A DNA stretch of 64,000 nucleotides from UBA7672 sp041398245. GTDB lineage: Bacteria > Pseudomonadota > Alphaproteobacteria > Caulobacterales > Hyphomonadaceae. Position 1 is the stretch's first letter; every line of letters begins with the position of its first letter. The translations under genes and the position numbers were made by a program. Location of the stretch: positions 62,001-126,000 of the forward strand of contig JAWKVC010000002.1 of assembly GCA_041398245.1 (NCBI GenBank), in the 5' to 3' direction. The notes under the pieces were generated by a model. The model did no database searches. It was not told the origin of the DNA and worked only from the letters and a program-made list of their open reading frames with translations. Of this stretch, positions 24,088 through 32,628 are shown piece after piece.

Positions 24088-25539
24088 ATGGCGCAACAGC
24101 GCATGCTCAGCTTCGTGTCCGTCGAGCAGGAGACGCCCGAGAAGCGTGACGCTGCCGAGCGCCGTGACGACTTTCACGAAATCTATGCCGACTACATCGC
24201 CGAGAAGGCGGCCGAGCAGTCCTCGCGCTGCTCGCAGTGCGGCGTGCCCTTCTGCCAGTCCGGCTGCCCGCTCGGGAACAACATCCCCGACTGGCTGATG
24301 CTGACGGCGACCGGCCGGCTGGAAGAGGCCTACGAAATCTCGTCTGCCACCTCGAACATGCCGGAGGTCTGCGGCCGCATCTGCCCGCAGGACCGGCTGT
24401 GCGAGGGCAGCTGCGTGATCGAACAGTCGGGCCACGGCACCGTCACCATCGGCGCTGTCGAACGCTACATCACCGACACGGCCTGGGAGAATGGCTGGGT
24501 GAGACCGATCAAGCCCGCGCGCAACCTGAAGCAGAGCGTGGGAATCATCGGCGCCGGCCCGGCGGGTCTGTCCGCAGCCGACGAACTTCGCAGCGCTGGC
24601 TATCAGGTCACCATCTACGATCGCCACGATCGGGCCGGCGGCCTGCTGATCTACGGCATCCCGAACTTCAAGCTAGAGAAAGAGATTGTCGAGCGCCGCG
24701 CCAAGCGCCTCGCCGATGGCGGCGTCGTGTTCAAACTGGGCGTCGATGTCGGAACAGATGTTTCGCTGGCCGAGCTGCGCCAGAAGCACGACGCCGTCCT
24801 GGTCGCAACCGGCGTCTACAAGTCGCGCGAGCTGACGACGCCGGGCGCGGAAGCAAAGGGCGTGTTGAAGGCGCTCGACTATCTGATCGCTGCCAATCGC
24901 ATCGGTCTCGGCGAGACCATTGCGGATTTCGACAACGGCAAGCTGAACGCCGCAAAGAAGAATGTTGTCGTGATCGGCGGCGGCGACACGGCCATGGACT
25001 GCGTGCGCACGGCCATCCGCCAGGGCGCCAGGTCCGTCACCTGCCTCTATCGGCGCGACCGCGCCAACATGCCGGGCTCGCAGCGCGAAGTCGCCAATGC
25101 GGAAGAGGAAGGCGTCAATTTCGACTGGCTGGCCGCTCCCCTCTCCGTCATCGAGAAGAAGGGCGGCGGCGCAAAGGCCGTCCGCGCCGTGCGCATGCGC
25201 CTCGGCCAGCCGGACGCTTCGGGCCGTCAGGCCCCGGAAGAGATTCCGGATTCGGATTACGATGTGAAGGCGGACATGGTGATCAAGGCGCTCGGCTTCG
25301 ATCCCGAGGACCTGCCGGCGCACTTCTCGGAACCCGCCCTGACCGTCAACCGGTGGGGCGGCGTCAAGGTCGACTACCGCACCATGATGACCACGATGGA
25401 GGGCGTGTTCGCCGCCGGCGACATCGTGCGCGGCGCCTCGCTGGTGGTGTGGGCGATCAAGGAAGGGCGCGACGCGGCCCATGCGATCGACGCCTTCCTG
25501 AAGGCGCGCGCGGCCTCAGCCCGCGTGGCCGCGGAGTAG
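24088..25539 (+). CDS. gltD: glutamate synthase (NADPH) small subunit
   Basis: Beta subunit (483 residues) that takes electrons from NADPH through FAD to the GltB subunit. Two N-terminal cysteine clusters for [4Fe-4S] centres: CSQCGVPFCQSGCPLGN (C48, C51, C56, C60) and CGRICPQDRLCEGSC. FAD site GIIGAGPAGLSAADELR, NADPH site VVVIGGGDTAMDCVRTA, and C-terminal FAAGDIVRGASLVVWAI. The ATG at 24088 is chosen because family similarity starts at MAQQRMLSF; the frame is open to 24001. First gene of gltD-DUF6614-gltB. Confidence 0.97.
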   Translation: MAQQRMLSFVSVEQETPEKRDAAERRDDFHEIYADYIAEKAAEQSSRCSQCGVPFCQSGCPLGNNIPDWLMLTATGRLEEAYEISSATSNMPEVCGRICPQDRLCEGSCVIEQSGHGTVTIGAVERYITDTAWENGWVRPIKPARNLKQSVGIIGAGPAGLSAADELRSAGYQVTIYDRHDRAGGLLIYGIPNFKLEKEIVERRAKRLADGGVVFKLGVDVGTDVSLAELRQKHDAVLVATGVYKSRELTTPGAEAKGVLKALDYLIAANRIGLGETIADFDNGKLNAAKKNVVVIGGGDTAMDCVRTAIRQGARSVTCLYRRDRANMPGSQREVANAEEEGVNFDWLAAPLSVIEKKGGGAKAVRAVRMRLGQPDASGRQAPEEIPDSDYDVKADMVIKALGFDPEDLPAHFSEPALTVNRWGGVKVDYRTMMTTMEGVFAAGDIVRGASLVVWAIKEGRDAAHAIDAFLKARAASARVAAE

Positions 25540-25543
25540 GACG

Positions 25544-25894
25544 ATGGATGTCTATCAGATCTCCTGTGACCTCAGGCCCGGTGTACGCGACGCGGAGTTC
25601 GTCACGGCGCTGAACGCCTACCTTGGTTCGCTGAAAAAGACAGGCCGGATCGAGACCTGGCGCCTGCTTCGCCGCAAGCTCGGCCTTGGCATCCCTGCCC
25701 TTGGCGAATTCCAGATCCTGATCGAGACGCGCGACCTCGCCCAGCTCGACGAGGCCTTCAAGGCCGTGTCGACGCGCAACGAACCCGTGGAAGGCGCCCA
25801 TCACGGCGTCAACTCGCTTGTGACCAACTTCCAGGCCGCCCTCTACCGCGACTTTCCCGATCCCCATCGCCAGCTTGGCGAGGAGAGATTCTGA
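25544..25894 (+). CDS. DUF6614 family protein
   Basis: 116-residue soluble protein lodged between the two glutamate synthase genes: 4 nt after gltD and sharing one nucleotide with the gltB ATG (TGATG), so translation is coupled. Recognisable features are IRCDL-like start MDVYQISCDLRPGVRD, LLRRKLGLGIPALGEFQI, IETRDLAQLDEAFKAV and ALYRDFPDP, which I associate with alphaproteobacterial DUF6614; the alpha/beta pattern suggests a ferredoxin-like fold. Function unknown; its position argues for a role with glutamate synthase. Confidence 0.8.
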   Translation: MDVYQISCDLRPGVRDAEFVTALNAYLGSLKKTGRIETWRLLRRKLGLGIPALGEFQILIETRDLAQLDEAFKAVSTRNEPVEGAHHGVNSLVTNFQAALYRDFPDPHRQLGEERF

Positions 25895-28800
25895 TGACCC
25901 ACGAAACCGAAGGCCAGACCTGGCTTGAGCGTTACGAACGCCAGCGCGACACGCTTGTCGCCGCCGACGCCTACAATCCCGCCGACGAGAAGGACGCCTG
26001 CGGCGTCGGCCTTGTCGCGCAGATCGACGGCACGCCGCGCCGCGAGATCGTCGAGATGGCGATCGGCGCGCTGAAGGCCGTGTTCCACCGCGGCGCTGTC
26101 GACGCCGACGGCAAGACCGGCGACGGCGCCGGCATCCGTGTGGATGTGCCGCAGAACTTCTTCCGCGACGCGGTGCGCGGCATGGGCCACAGCATCGGCA
26201 ACGACCAACAGGTCTGCGTCGGCCAGATCTTCCTGCCGCGAACGGACCTCGCCGCGCAGGAAAAGGCGCGCTCGATCATCGAGACGGAAGTCGTGCGCTT
26301 CGGCTTCTATATCTATGGCTGGCGTCAGCCGCCGATCGACACCTCCGTCATCGGCATGAAGGCGAATGCGACGCGGCCGGAGATCGAGCAGATCCTGTTC
26401 ACCGACCAGCTGCGCCGCGATCCCCCGGAGCTGGAGCGGGCGCTTTATGTCTGCCGCCGCCGCATCGAGAACCGCGCGCGCGCCGCGAACCTTGACCTCT
26501 ATGTCTGCTCCTTCTCGGCGCGGGCCCTGATCTACAAGGGCATGTTCCTCGCCGAGGACATCGACCGCTTCTATCTGGACCTGAAGGACCCCGGCTTCGT
26601 GTCGGCTGTGGCGATCTATCACCAGCGCTATTCGACCAACACTTTCCCGCAATGGCGGCTAGCGCAGCCCTTCCGCATGCTGGCGCACAATGGCGAGATC
26701 AACACGATCTCGGGCAACATCAACTGGATGAAGAGTCACGAGATCAAGATGGTCTCGGACGTGTTCGGCGAGCATGGCGATGATGTGAAGCCCGTGATCC
26801 AGCCGAGCGGATCGGACTCAGCCGCGCTGGACAACGCGTTCGAGCTTCTGGTGCGGGCGGGCCGCTCCGGCCCGATGGCCAAGACGCTTCTCTGCCCGGA
26901 GCCGATCTCGCGCGACGAAAGCATCATGCCGAAACGGCATCAGGCGCTCTATGCCTACGCCAACTCGGTGATGGAGCCGTGGGACGGGCCCGCCGCGCTG
27001 GCCATGTTCGACGGCCGCTGGGCCATCGCGGGCATGGACCGCAACGGCCTGCGCCCGATGCGCTATGCGCTGACCGAGGATGGCGTGCTGGTTGTCGGAT
27101 CGGAAGCCGGCATGTGCGCCATCGATGAAGAGCGGATCACGCGCAAGGGCCGCGTGCCGGCCGGCGGCATGATCGCCGTCGATGTGCGCGACGGGAAGTT
27201 CTACGACCACAAGGCGATGATCGACACGCTGGCGCGCAAGCACCCCTACGAGGACTGGCTCTCAAGCGTCATCGAGCTCGAACCGCTGATCGGCCCCGGG
27301 CCAGAGGCGCGGCTCTACAACGACCGGCAGGAATTCCTGCGCCGCCAGCATGCAGCCGGCCTGACCATGGAAGACGTCGAGCTGATCCTGTCGCCGATGG
27401 CGGAGGACGGCAAGGAAGCCGTCGGCTCGATGGGCGATGACAGTCCCCTCGCCGTGCTGTCGGATATTCACCGGCCGCTGTCGCACTTCTTCCGCCAGAA
27501 CTTTGCGCAGGTGACCAACCCGCCGATCGATCCCTTGCGCGAAGAACGGGTGATGAGTCTGCGCACGCGCTTCAAGAACCTCGGCAACATTCTGGCGGAA
27601 GACGCGACGCAGACGAATGTGTTCGTGCTCGAAAGCCCGGTGCTGACCAACGGCATGTACACGCGCATGCTGGATCATATCGGCGAGCAGGTCGCCATTA
27701 TTGACTGTTCCTTCCCGGTGGATGTCGGCGGATCGCCCGGCGTCGCCCTTCGCGATGCGGTTGCGCGCATCCGCGAGGAAGCGCGCGTGGCGGTTTCATC
27801 CGGCCGCAGCCACATCGTGCTGACGGACGAGAACCAGGGCCCCGATCGCGCCGGCATTCCGATGATTCTGGCGGCGGGCGCGGTTCATTCGTGGCTGGTC
27901 AATCATGGCCTGCGCACCTTCTGCTCGATCACGGTGCGGTCGGCGGAATGTCTGGACACGCATTACTTTGCTGTGCTGGTCGGCGTCGGCGCGACGTGCG
28001 TCAACGCCTACATGGCGCAGGAAACGCTGGCCGACCGCCACGCCAAGGGTCTGTTCGGCGACAAGCCGCTGGGCGCCGTGGTGCTCAACTACAAGAAGGC
28101 CGTCGAGGCGGGGCTGCTGAAAATCCTCTCCAAGATGGGGATCAGCGTCATCTCCTCCTATCGCGGCGGTTACAATTTCGAGGCGCTGGGTCTCTCGCGT
28201 GCGCTGGTCGCGGATTATTTCCCCGGCATGACCAGCCGCATTTCAGGCATCGGCCTCGCCGGCCTGCAGCGCAAGGCGATCGACCTCCACGCCAAGGCGT
28301 GGAATGCATCGGTCGCTGTCCTGCCGGTGGGCGGGTTCTATCGCGTGCGGGCCTCGGGCGATGCGCACGCGCTGTCGGGCGAGCTGATCCACGCGCTGCA
28401 GCATGCGTGCGACACCAACTCCTACGCCGCGTTCCGCAAGTATTCGAAGCTGGTGAATGCGCGGAAGAAGACGGTTCAGCTGCGCGATCTGCTCGACTTC
28501 AAACCGCAGAAGACGAAGACGCCGTTGCACGAGGTGCAGTCGGTGAACGAGATCCGCAAGCGGTTCGTCACGCCGGGCATGTCGCTGGGGGCGCTGTCGC
28601 CAGAGGCGCACGGCACGCTGAACGTCGCGATGAACCGCATCGGCGCGAAGTCGGTCAGCGGCGAAGGTGGCGAGGTGCGGGAGCGCTACAAGCCGCTGCC
28701 CAATGGCGACAACGCCAACTCGATGATCAAGCAGGTGGCCTCGGGGCGCTTCGGCGTTACGGCGGAGTATCTCAACCAGTGCAAGGAGCTGGAGATCAAG

Positions 28801-30435
28801 GTCGCGCAGGGCGCCAAGCCGGGCGAAGGCGGCCAGCTGCCGGGCTTCAAGGTGACGGAGTTCATCGCAAAGAACCGCTATGCGACGCCGGGCGTGATGC
28901 TGATCTCGCCGCCGCCGCACCACGATATCTATTCGATCGAGGATCTGGCGCAGCTGATCTACGACCTGAAGCAGATCAATCCGGACTGCCGCGTGTGCGT
29001 GAAACTGGTCTCGCGCTCGGGCGTGGGCACGGTTGCGGCAGGCGTCGCGAAGGCGAAGGCGGACGTGATCCTGATCGCCGGCCACAATGGCGGCACGGGA
29101 GCGAGCCCGCAATCGTCGATCAAGTTCGCCGGCCTGCCGTGGGAAATCGGCCTCGCCGAGGCGCATCACGTGCTGACGCTGAACAACCTGCGCGATCAGG
29201 TGACGCTGCGCACCGATGGCGGCCTGCGCACGGGGCGCGACATCGTGATCGCGGCGATGTTGGGCGCGGAGGAATACGGCATCGGAACGGCCAGTCTCAT
29301 CGCCATGGGCTGCATCATGGTGCGCCAGTGCCATTCCAACACCTGCCCTGTCGGTGTGTGTACGCAGGACGAGAAACTGCGCGGCAAGTTCACCGGCACG
29401 GCGGACAAGGTCGTCAACCTGATGACGTTCATCGCCGAAGAGGTGCGCGAGATCCTCGCCGATCTCGGCTTCACGCGGCTGGACGAGGTGATCGGCCGTA
29501 CGGACCTTCTGCATCAGGTCTCGCGCGGATCGGCCATGCTGGACGACCTCGACCTCTCCCCCCTGCTGGTACGGGCGGACCCGGAGGCGCGCGTCACCTA
29601 CAAGCCGACGCTGCGCAACGAGGTGCCTGACGCGCTGGATGCGCAGATCCTGCGCGACGGCGCGCCCTTCTTCGAGCGCGGCGAGAAGATGCAGCTCGAC
29701 TACCATGTGCGGAACGTGCAGCGCGCCATCGGCACGCGCGCCTCATCCCATATCGTCCGCAAGTACGGCATGGATGGGTTGCAGGAAGACAGGCTGCGCG
29801 TGACGCTGGAAGGCTCGTGTGGACAGTCGCTCGGCGCGTTTGCCGTGAAGGGCCTGACGCTGGAAGTGATCGGCGAGGCCAACGACTATGTCGGCAAGGG
29901 CCTGTCGGGCGGCACGATCATCATCCGTCCGCCGTCGGTGGCGCGGTTCACGGCCAAGGACAACACCATCCTCGGCAACACGGTTCTCTATGGCGCCACG
30001 TCGGGCAAGCTGTTCGCGGCGGGCCAGGCCGGCGAGCGTTTCGCCGTGCGCAATTCCGGCGCGACGGTGGTGGTCGAAGGCTGCGGTTCCAATGGCTGCG
30101 AATACATGACGGGAGGCACGGCGGTGATCCTCGGACCGGTCGGCGAGAATTTCGGCGCCGGCATGACGGGCGGCATGGCGTTCCTGTACGATCCGGCCAA
30201 GCGTTTCGAGATGATCGCCAATCCCGACACCATCATCTGGCGCCCGGTCGTGACCGACCACTGGAGCAAGGTGCTGCGCGATCTGATCGAGGAGCATGCG
30301 GCGCGCACGTCCTCGCCGCACGCCAAGGCGATCCTTGCGAACTGGGGCTTCGAGGTCGGCAACTTCGTGCACGTCGTGCCGAAGGAGGTGCTCAGCCGCC
30401 TAACCGTTCCGCTGGAACTGAAGGCGGCTGAATAG
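25894..30435 (+). CDS. gltB: glutamate synthase (NADPH) large subunit
   Basis: GOGAT alpha subunit: glutamine amidotransferase plus 2-oxoglutarate amination, central to nitrogen assimilation. 1513 residues, full length. Short propeptide then nucleophile C36 in KDACGVGLVAQ (class II amidotransferase), HQRYSTNTFPQWRLAQPF, central domain with SSYRGGYNFEALGLS, FMN domain GAISPEAHGTL-like GALSPEAHGTLN, GHNGGTGASPQSSIK, the 3Fe-4S cluster cysteines CIMVRQCHSNTCPVGVC, and the C-terminal beta-helix rich in Gly (GGTIIIRPP). No frameshift over 4.5 kb, which matters for judging the broken ftsH. Confidence 0.98.
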   Translation: MTHETEGQTWLERYERQRDTLVAADAYNPADEKDACGVGLVAQIDGTPRREIVEMAIGALKAVFHRGAVDADGKTGDGAGIRVDVPQNFFRDAVRGMGHSIGNDQQVCVGQIFLPRTDLAAQEKARSIIETEVVRFGFYIYGWRQPPIDTSVIGMKANATRPEIEQILFTDQLRRDPPELERALYVCRRRIENRARAANLDLYVCSFSARALIYKGMFLAEDIDRFYLDLKDPGFVSAVAIYHQRYSTNTFPQWRLAQPFRMLAHNGEINTISGNINWMKSHEIKMVSDVFGEHGDDVKPVIQPSGSDSAALDNAFELLVRAGRSGPMAKTLLCPEPISRDESIMPKRHQALYAYANSVMEPWDGPAALAMFDGRWAIAGMDRNGLRPMRYALTEDGVLVVGSEAGMCAIDEERITRKGRVPAGGMIAVDVRDGKFYDHKAMIDTLARKHPYEDWLSSVIELEPLIGPGPEARLYNDRQEFLRRQHAAGLTMEDVELILSPMAEDGKEAVGSMGDDSPLAVLSDIHRPLSHFFRQNFAQVTNPPIDPLREERVMSLRTRFKNLGNILAEDATQTNVFVLESPVLTNGMYTRMLDHIGEQVAIIDCSFPVDVGGSPGVALRDAVARIREEARVAVSSGRSHIVLTDENQGPDRAGIPMILAAGAVHSWLVNHGLRTFCSITVRSAECLDTHYFAVLVGVGATCVNAYMAQETLADRHAKGLFGDKPLGAVVLNYKKAVEAGLLKILSKMGISVISSYRGGYNFEALGLSRALVADYFPGMTSRISGIGLAGLQRKAIDLHAKAWNASVAVLPVGGFYRVRASGDAHALSGELIHALQHACDTNSYAAFRKYSKLVNARKKTVQLRDLLDFKPQKTKTPLHEVQSVNEIRKRFVTPGMSLGALSPEAHGTLNVAMNRIGAKSVSGEGGEVRERYKPLPNGDNANSMIKQVASGRFGVTAEYLNQCKELEIKVAQGAKPGEGGQLPGFKVTEFIAKNRYATPGVMLISPPPHHDIYSIEDLAQLIYDLKQINPDCRVCVKLVSRSGVGTVAAGVAKAKADVILIAGHNGGTGASPQSSIKFAGLPWEIGLAEAHHVLTLNNLRDQVTLRTDGGLRTGRDIVIAAMLGAEEYGIGTASLIAMGCIMVRQCHSNTCPVGVCTQDEKLRGKFTGTADKVVNLMTFIAEEVREILADLGFTRLDEVIGRTDLLHQVSRGSAMLDDLDLSPLLVRADPEARVTYKPTLRNEVPDALDAQILRDGAPFFERGEKMQLDYHVRNVQRAIGTRASSHIVRKYGMDGLQEDRLRVTLEGSCGQSLGAFAVKGLTLEVIGEANDYVGKGLSGGTIIIRPPSVARFTAKDNTILGNTVLYGATSGKLFAAGQAGERFAVRNSGATVVVEGCGSNGCEYMTGGTAVILGPVGENFGAGMTGGMAFLYDPAKRFEMIANPDTIIWRPVVTDHWSKVLRDLIEEHAARTSSPHAKAILANWGFEVGNFVHVVPKEVLSRLTVPLELKAAE

Positions 30436-30456
30436 CGCGAGGACAACCTCGCGCTA
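30433..30456. terminator. bidirectional terminator hairpin formed around two convergent stop codons
   Basis: TAGCGCGAGG-ACAA-CCTCGCGCTA is a perfect 10-bp stem. Its left arm begins with the gltB TAG stop and its right arm ends with the reverse complement of the TAG stop of the convergent gene. No T tract follows on either side, so termination would be of the U-poor type, or the stem protects both 3' ends. Confidence 0.6.
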
Positions 30457-30783
30457 CTGCGTCGGCTCCTGCTTCGACCAGGGCGACTTGATCGTGTAGC
30501 CGCCCGGCACGGCGGGCGCGGCCGGCGCGGACTGCACCGAGAAGTTGTCGCCCATCCGTGGAAGATTGATCCCGGCGATTTCCTGCGGCGGGATGATCTG
30601 GAAGCCCAGCACGTGGAAGAGCGCAATGAACCCGGCGAAAGACAGAATCGTCGTCGCGATCACCTGCGTCAGCACGCGCGTAATCAGGCCGCGGAAGAAG
30701 AAGGCCGCACTGAGGGCGGCAAGCGTGCTGGCGCCAAGGCCGGTGAGCCCTGCAACGGTCGCAAGATCGAAGTCCAGTCCCAT
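30454..30783 (-). CDS. small membrane protein, function unknown
   Basis: 109 residues from the ATG at 30783 with GGGAGG 6 nt upstream. Two hydrophobic segments: TVAGLTGLGASTLAALSAAFFF and VLTQVIATTILSFAGFIALFHV, separated by FRGLITR, then a Pro-rich periplasmic or cytoplasmic tail (SVQSAPAAPAVPGGYTIKSP). No family recognised. Divergent from the GFA gene and convergent with gltB. Confidence 0.75.
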   Translation of the reverse strand: MGLDFDLATVAGLTGLGASTLAALSAAFFFRGLITRVLTQVIATTILSFAGFIALFHVLGFQIIPPQEIAGINLPRMGDNFSVQSAPAAPAVPGGYTIKSPWSKQEPTQ

Positions 30784-30876
30784 CTCATCCTCCCATGCCG
30801 CGACGTCCCCGCGACGCAATCGGCCTGACAACGGGGCAAGATTAGTGCAATCCTGAGCCAGAAGGAAAGCCACCCA

Positions 30877-31272
30877 ATGCCAACGTATCACGGGTCCTGC
30901 CACTGCGGCGCAGTCCGTTTCGAGGTCTCCGCCGAGATAACCGAGACTTATTCGTGCGACTGCTCATTGTGTTCGCGCAGGAACGCCCTGATGGCCAATG
31001 TTCACGAAAGCAGGATGACCATTACGGCGGGCGAGGATCGGCTGGGCCTCTATCAATGGAATGCCCGCATTGCGAAGCACTACTTCTGCACGCGCTGCGG
31101 CATCTATCCGTTCCACAAGAAGCGTTCGATGCCAGACCACTACGGCGTCAACGTGAAATGCCTTGAGGATTTCGACTGGGCCGCCGTTCCCCACCGCGCG
31201 GCGGAGGGCAAGGGCATGCCGATCGTCGACCCTGCCGCGCGCGATGTCTGGCCCGGCCCGCGCGAGACGTAA
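30877..31272 (+). CDS. GFA family protein (glutathione-dependent formaldehyde-activating/CENP-V fold)
   Basis: 131 residues with the Zn-binding cysteine pattern of the family: SCHCGAVRFEV at 6-16, YSCDCSLCSRRNALM (CxCxxC) at 27-41 and FCTRCGIYPFHKK (CxxC) near 70. These bind two Zn ions in the Mss4-like fold. Family members catalyse or assist S-hydroxymethylglutathione formation, but many are of unknown function. Stands alone between the divergent membrane protein gene and the MBL lipoprotein. Confidence 0.92.
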   Translation: MPTYHGSCHCGAVRFEVSAEITETYSCDCSLCSRRNALMANVHESRMTITAGEDRLGLYQWNARIAKHYFCTRCGIYPFHKKRSMPDHYGVNVKCLEDFDWAAVPHRAAEGKGMPIVDPAARDVWPGPRET

Positions 31273-31339
31273 TCCGCCAAGCCTTGCCCTGAACAGGCGT
31301 GGGCCCTAAGTCTCCGGACGACAGGACAGGGAGACAGCC

Positions 31340-32281
31340 ATGAAAACCCGCTTCAGCATTTCCGCGTTCGCCTTTGCCTCGTTGGTCGCGCTTGCCGCGT
31401 GCTCGCCCGAGACGGCCCCGGCGGCTGAAACGGAAACGCCCGCCGCGCCGGTGATTGCGGCGTTCACGGCGGGACCCGATGTTCACACGTTCACGATCGG
31501 CGAATTCCAGGCGGCCGCCGTGCGCGACGGCGGCGGGCAATTCCCGAACGACAACACGACGCTCGCTGTCAACAAGACCAAGGCGGATGTCGACGCCCTG
31601 CTGACCGCGAACGGTCTGCCGACCGATCAGCTCAGCCTGTCGATCCAGCCGCTCATCGTGCGCACGGCTGACAAGGTGATGCTGTTCGACACAGGCGCCG
31701 CGTCCACCATGGGCGATTTCGGCGGCAAGCTTCCGGCCTCGCTGCAGGCGGCCGGCGTCGATCCGGCCAGCGTGACCGACATCTTTATCAGCCACGATCA
31801 TGGCGACCATGTCGGCGGACTGGTGACGGCGGAGGGCGCCCTCGCCTTCCCGAACGCAACCGTGCATATGTCGGCCCCGCAATGGACAGTGATGCAGGGC
31901 AATGCGCAGCTTGCGCCGATCGTCACCGCCATCACGCCCAAGGTCGACGCGTTCGAGCCGGGCGCGGATGTCGCGCCCAGCGTCAAGGCGATCGACATAC
32001 CGGGCCATACGCCCGGTCATTCCGGCTACATGATCACGTCGGGAGACGCCTCGCTCGTCTTTATCGGCGACACGGCGCACCATTCGGTGATCTCGGTGCA
32101 GCGGCCCGACTGGACTATCGCGTTCGACAGCGATGCGCCGACCGCGGAAGCCAGCCGCAAGATGTATCTTGAGCAGTGGGCGGGTTCCGGCCAGCGCCTG
32201 TTCGCGCCGCACTTCCCGTTCCCGGGCGTCGGCAAGGTCGAGAAACAGGGCGACACTATCGTCTGGATTCCGGAGCCGTGA
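31340..32281 (+). CDS. MBL-fold metallohydrolase, lipoprotein
   Basis: 313 residues. Signal peptide MKTRFSISAFAFASLVALAA ends in lipobox LAAC (the acceptor Cys is residue 21), so it is anchored in the periplasm or outer membrane. Metallo-beta-lactamase fold with FDTGAAS, SHDHGDHVGG (HxHxDH replaced by HDHGDH), DIPGHTPGHSGYMI and FIGDTAHHSVISV. Resembles AHL-lactonase-like or quinolone-dioxygenase-like MBL proteins; not a B3 beta-lactamase. Its TGA overlaps the ATG of the next gene by one base. Confidence 0.88.
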   Translation: MKTRFSISAFAFASLVALAACSPETAPAAETETPAAPVIAAFTAGPDVHTFTIGEFQAAAVRDGGGQFPNDNTTLAVNKTKADVDALLTANGLPTDQLSLSIQPLIVRTADKVMLFDTGAASTMGDFGGKLPASLQAAGVDPASVTDIFISHDHGDHVGGLVTAEGALAFPNATVHMSAPQWTVMQGNAQLAPIVTAITPKVDAFEPGADVAPSVKAIDIPGHTPGHSGYMITSGDASLVFIGDTAHHSVISVQRPDWTIAFDSDAPTAEASRKMYLEQWAGSGQRLFAPHFPFPGVGKVEKQGDTIVWIPEP

Positions 32282-32622
32282 TGGACAAGTCGCGACGCAA
32301 GGAATTGATGCAGCAATACGCCGAGCGCGGGCCGCAGACCGGCGTGTTCGCCGTGCGCAACACGGCAAGCGGTGAAGTGTGGGTCGGCGCCAGCCGCAAT
32401 ATCGACAAGCAGCAGAACGGACTGTGGATGCGCCTGCGCGGCGGCATGTGCGTCAACAAGGATGTGCAGGCCTCCTGGAAGAAGGATGGCGAGGCGGCCT
32501 TCACCTACGAGGTGCTCGAAAAGGTGGAGGAAGCCGATCCGCACGTGCTGGAACGCGTGCTGCCCGAGCGCACGACGGCGTGGCGCGAGCAGCTCGGAGC
32601 CGGGATAGTCAAGGGAATGTGA
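32281..32622 (+). CDS. GIY-YIG nuclease family protein
   Basis: 113 residues, one GIY-YIG-like domain: TGVFAVRNTASGEVWVGASRN carries GVF...WVG in place of GIY...YIG, followed by an Arg-containing helix (LWMRLRGG), and FTYEVLEKVEEAD with a plausible Glu for Mg2+. The aromatic Tyr positions are both substituted (F and W), so catalytic competence is uncertain; this variant occurs in a family of small alphaproteobacterial proteins. Coupled to the MBL gene by a TGATG overlap and 6 nt before mnmC. Confidence 0.75.
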   Translation: MDKSRRKELMQQYAERGPQTGVFAVRNTASGEVWVGASRNIDKQQNGLWMRLRGGMCVNKDVQASWKKDGEAAFTYEVLEKVEEADPHVLERVLPERTTAWREQLGAGIVKGM

Positions 32623-32628
32623 GGCGGC

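Noticed and set aside
27891..29706. Long open frames (579 and 487 codons) overlapping gltB in other frames
   Set aside because: They lie entirely inside gltB, have low-complexity Arg/Gly/Ala composition typical of GC-rich shadows, and show no family motif, whereas the gltB frame is rich in conserved motifs.
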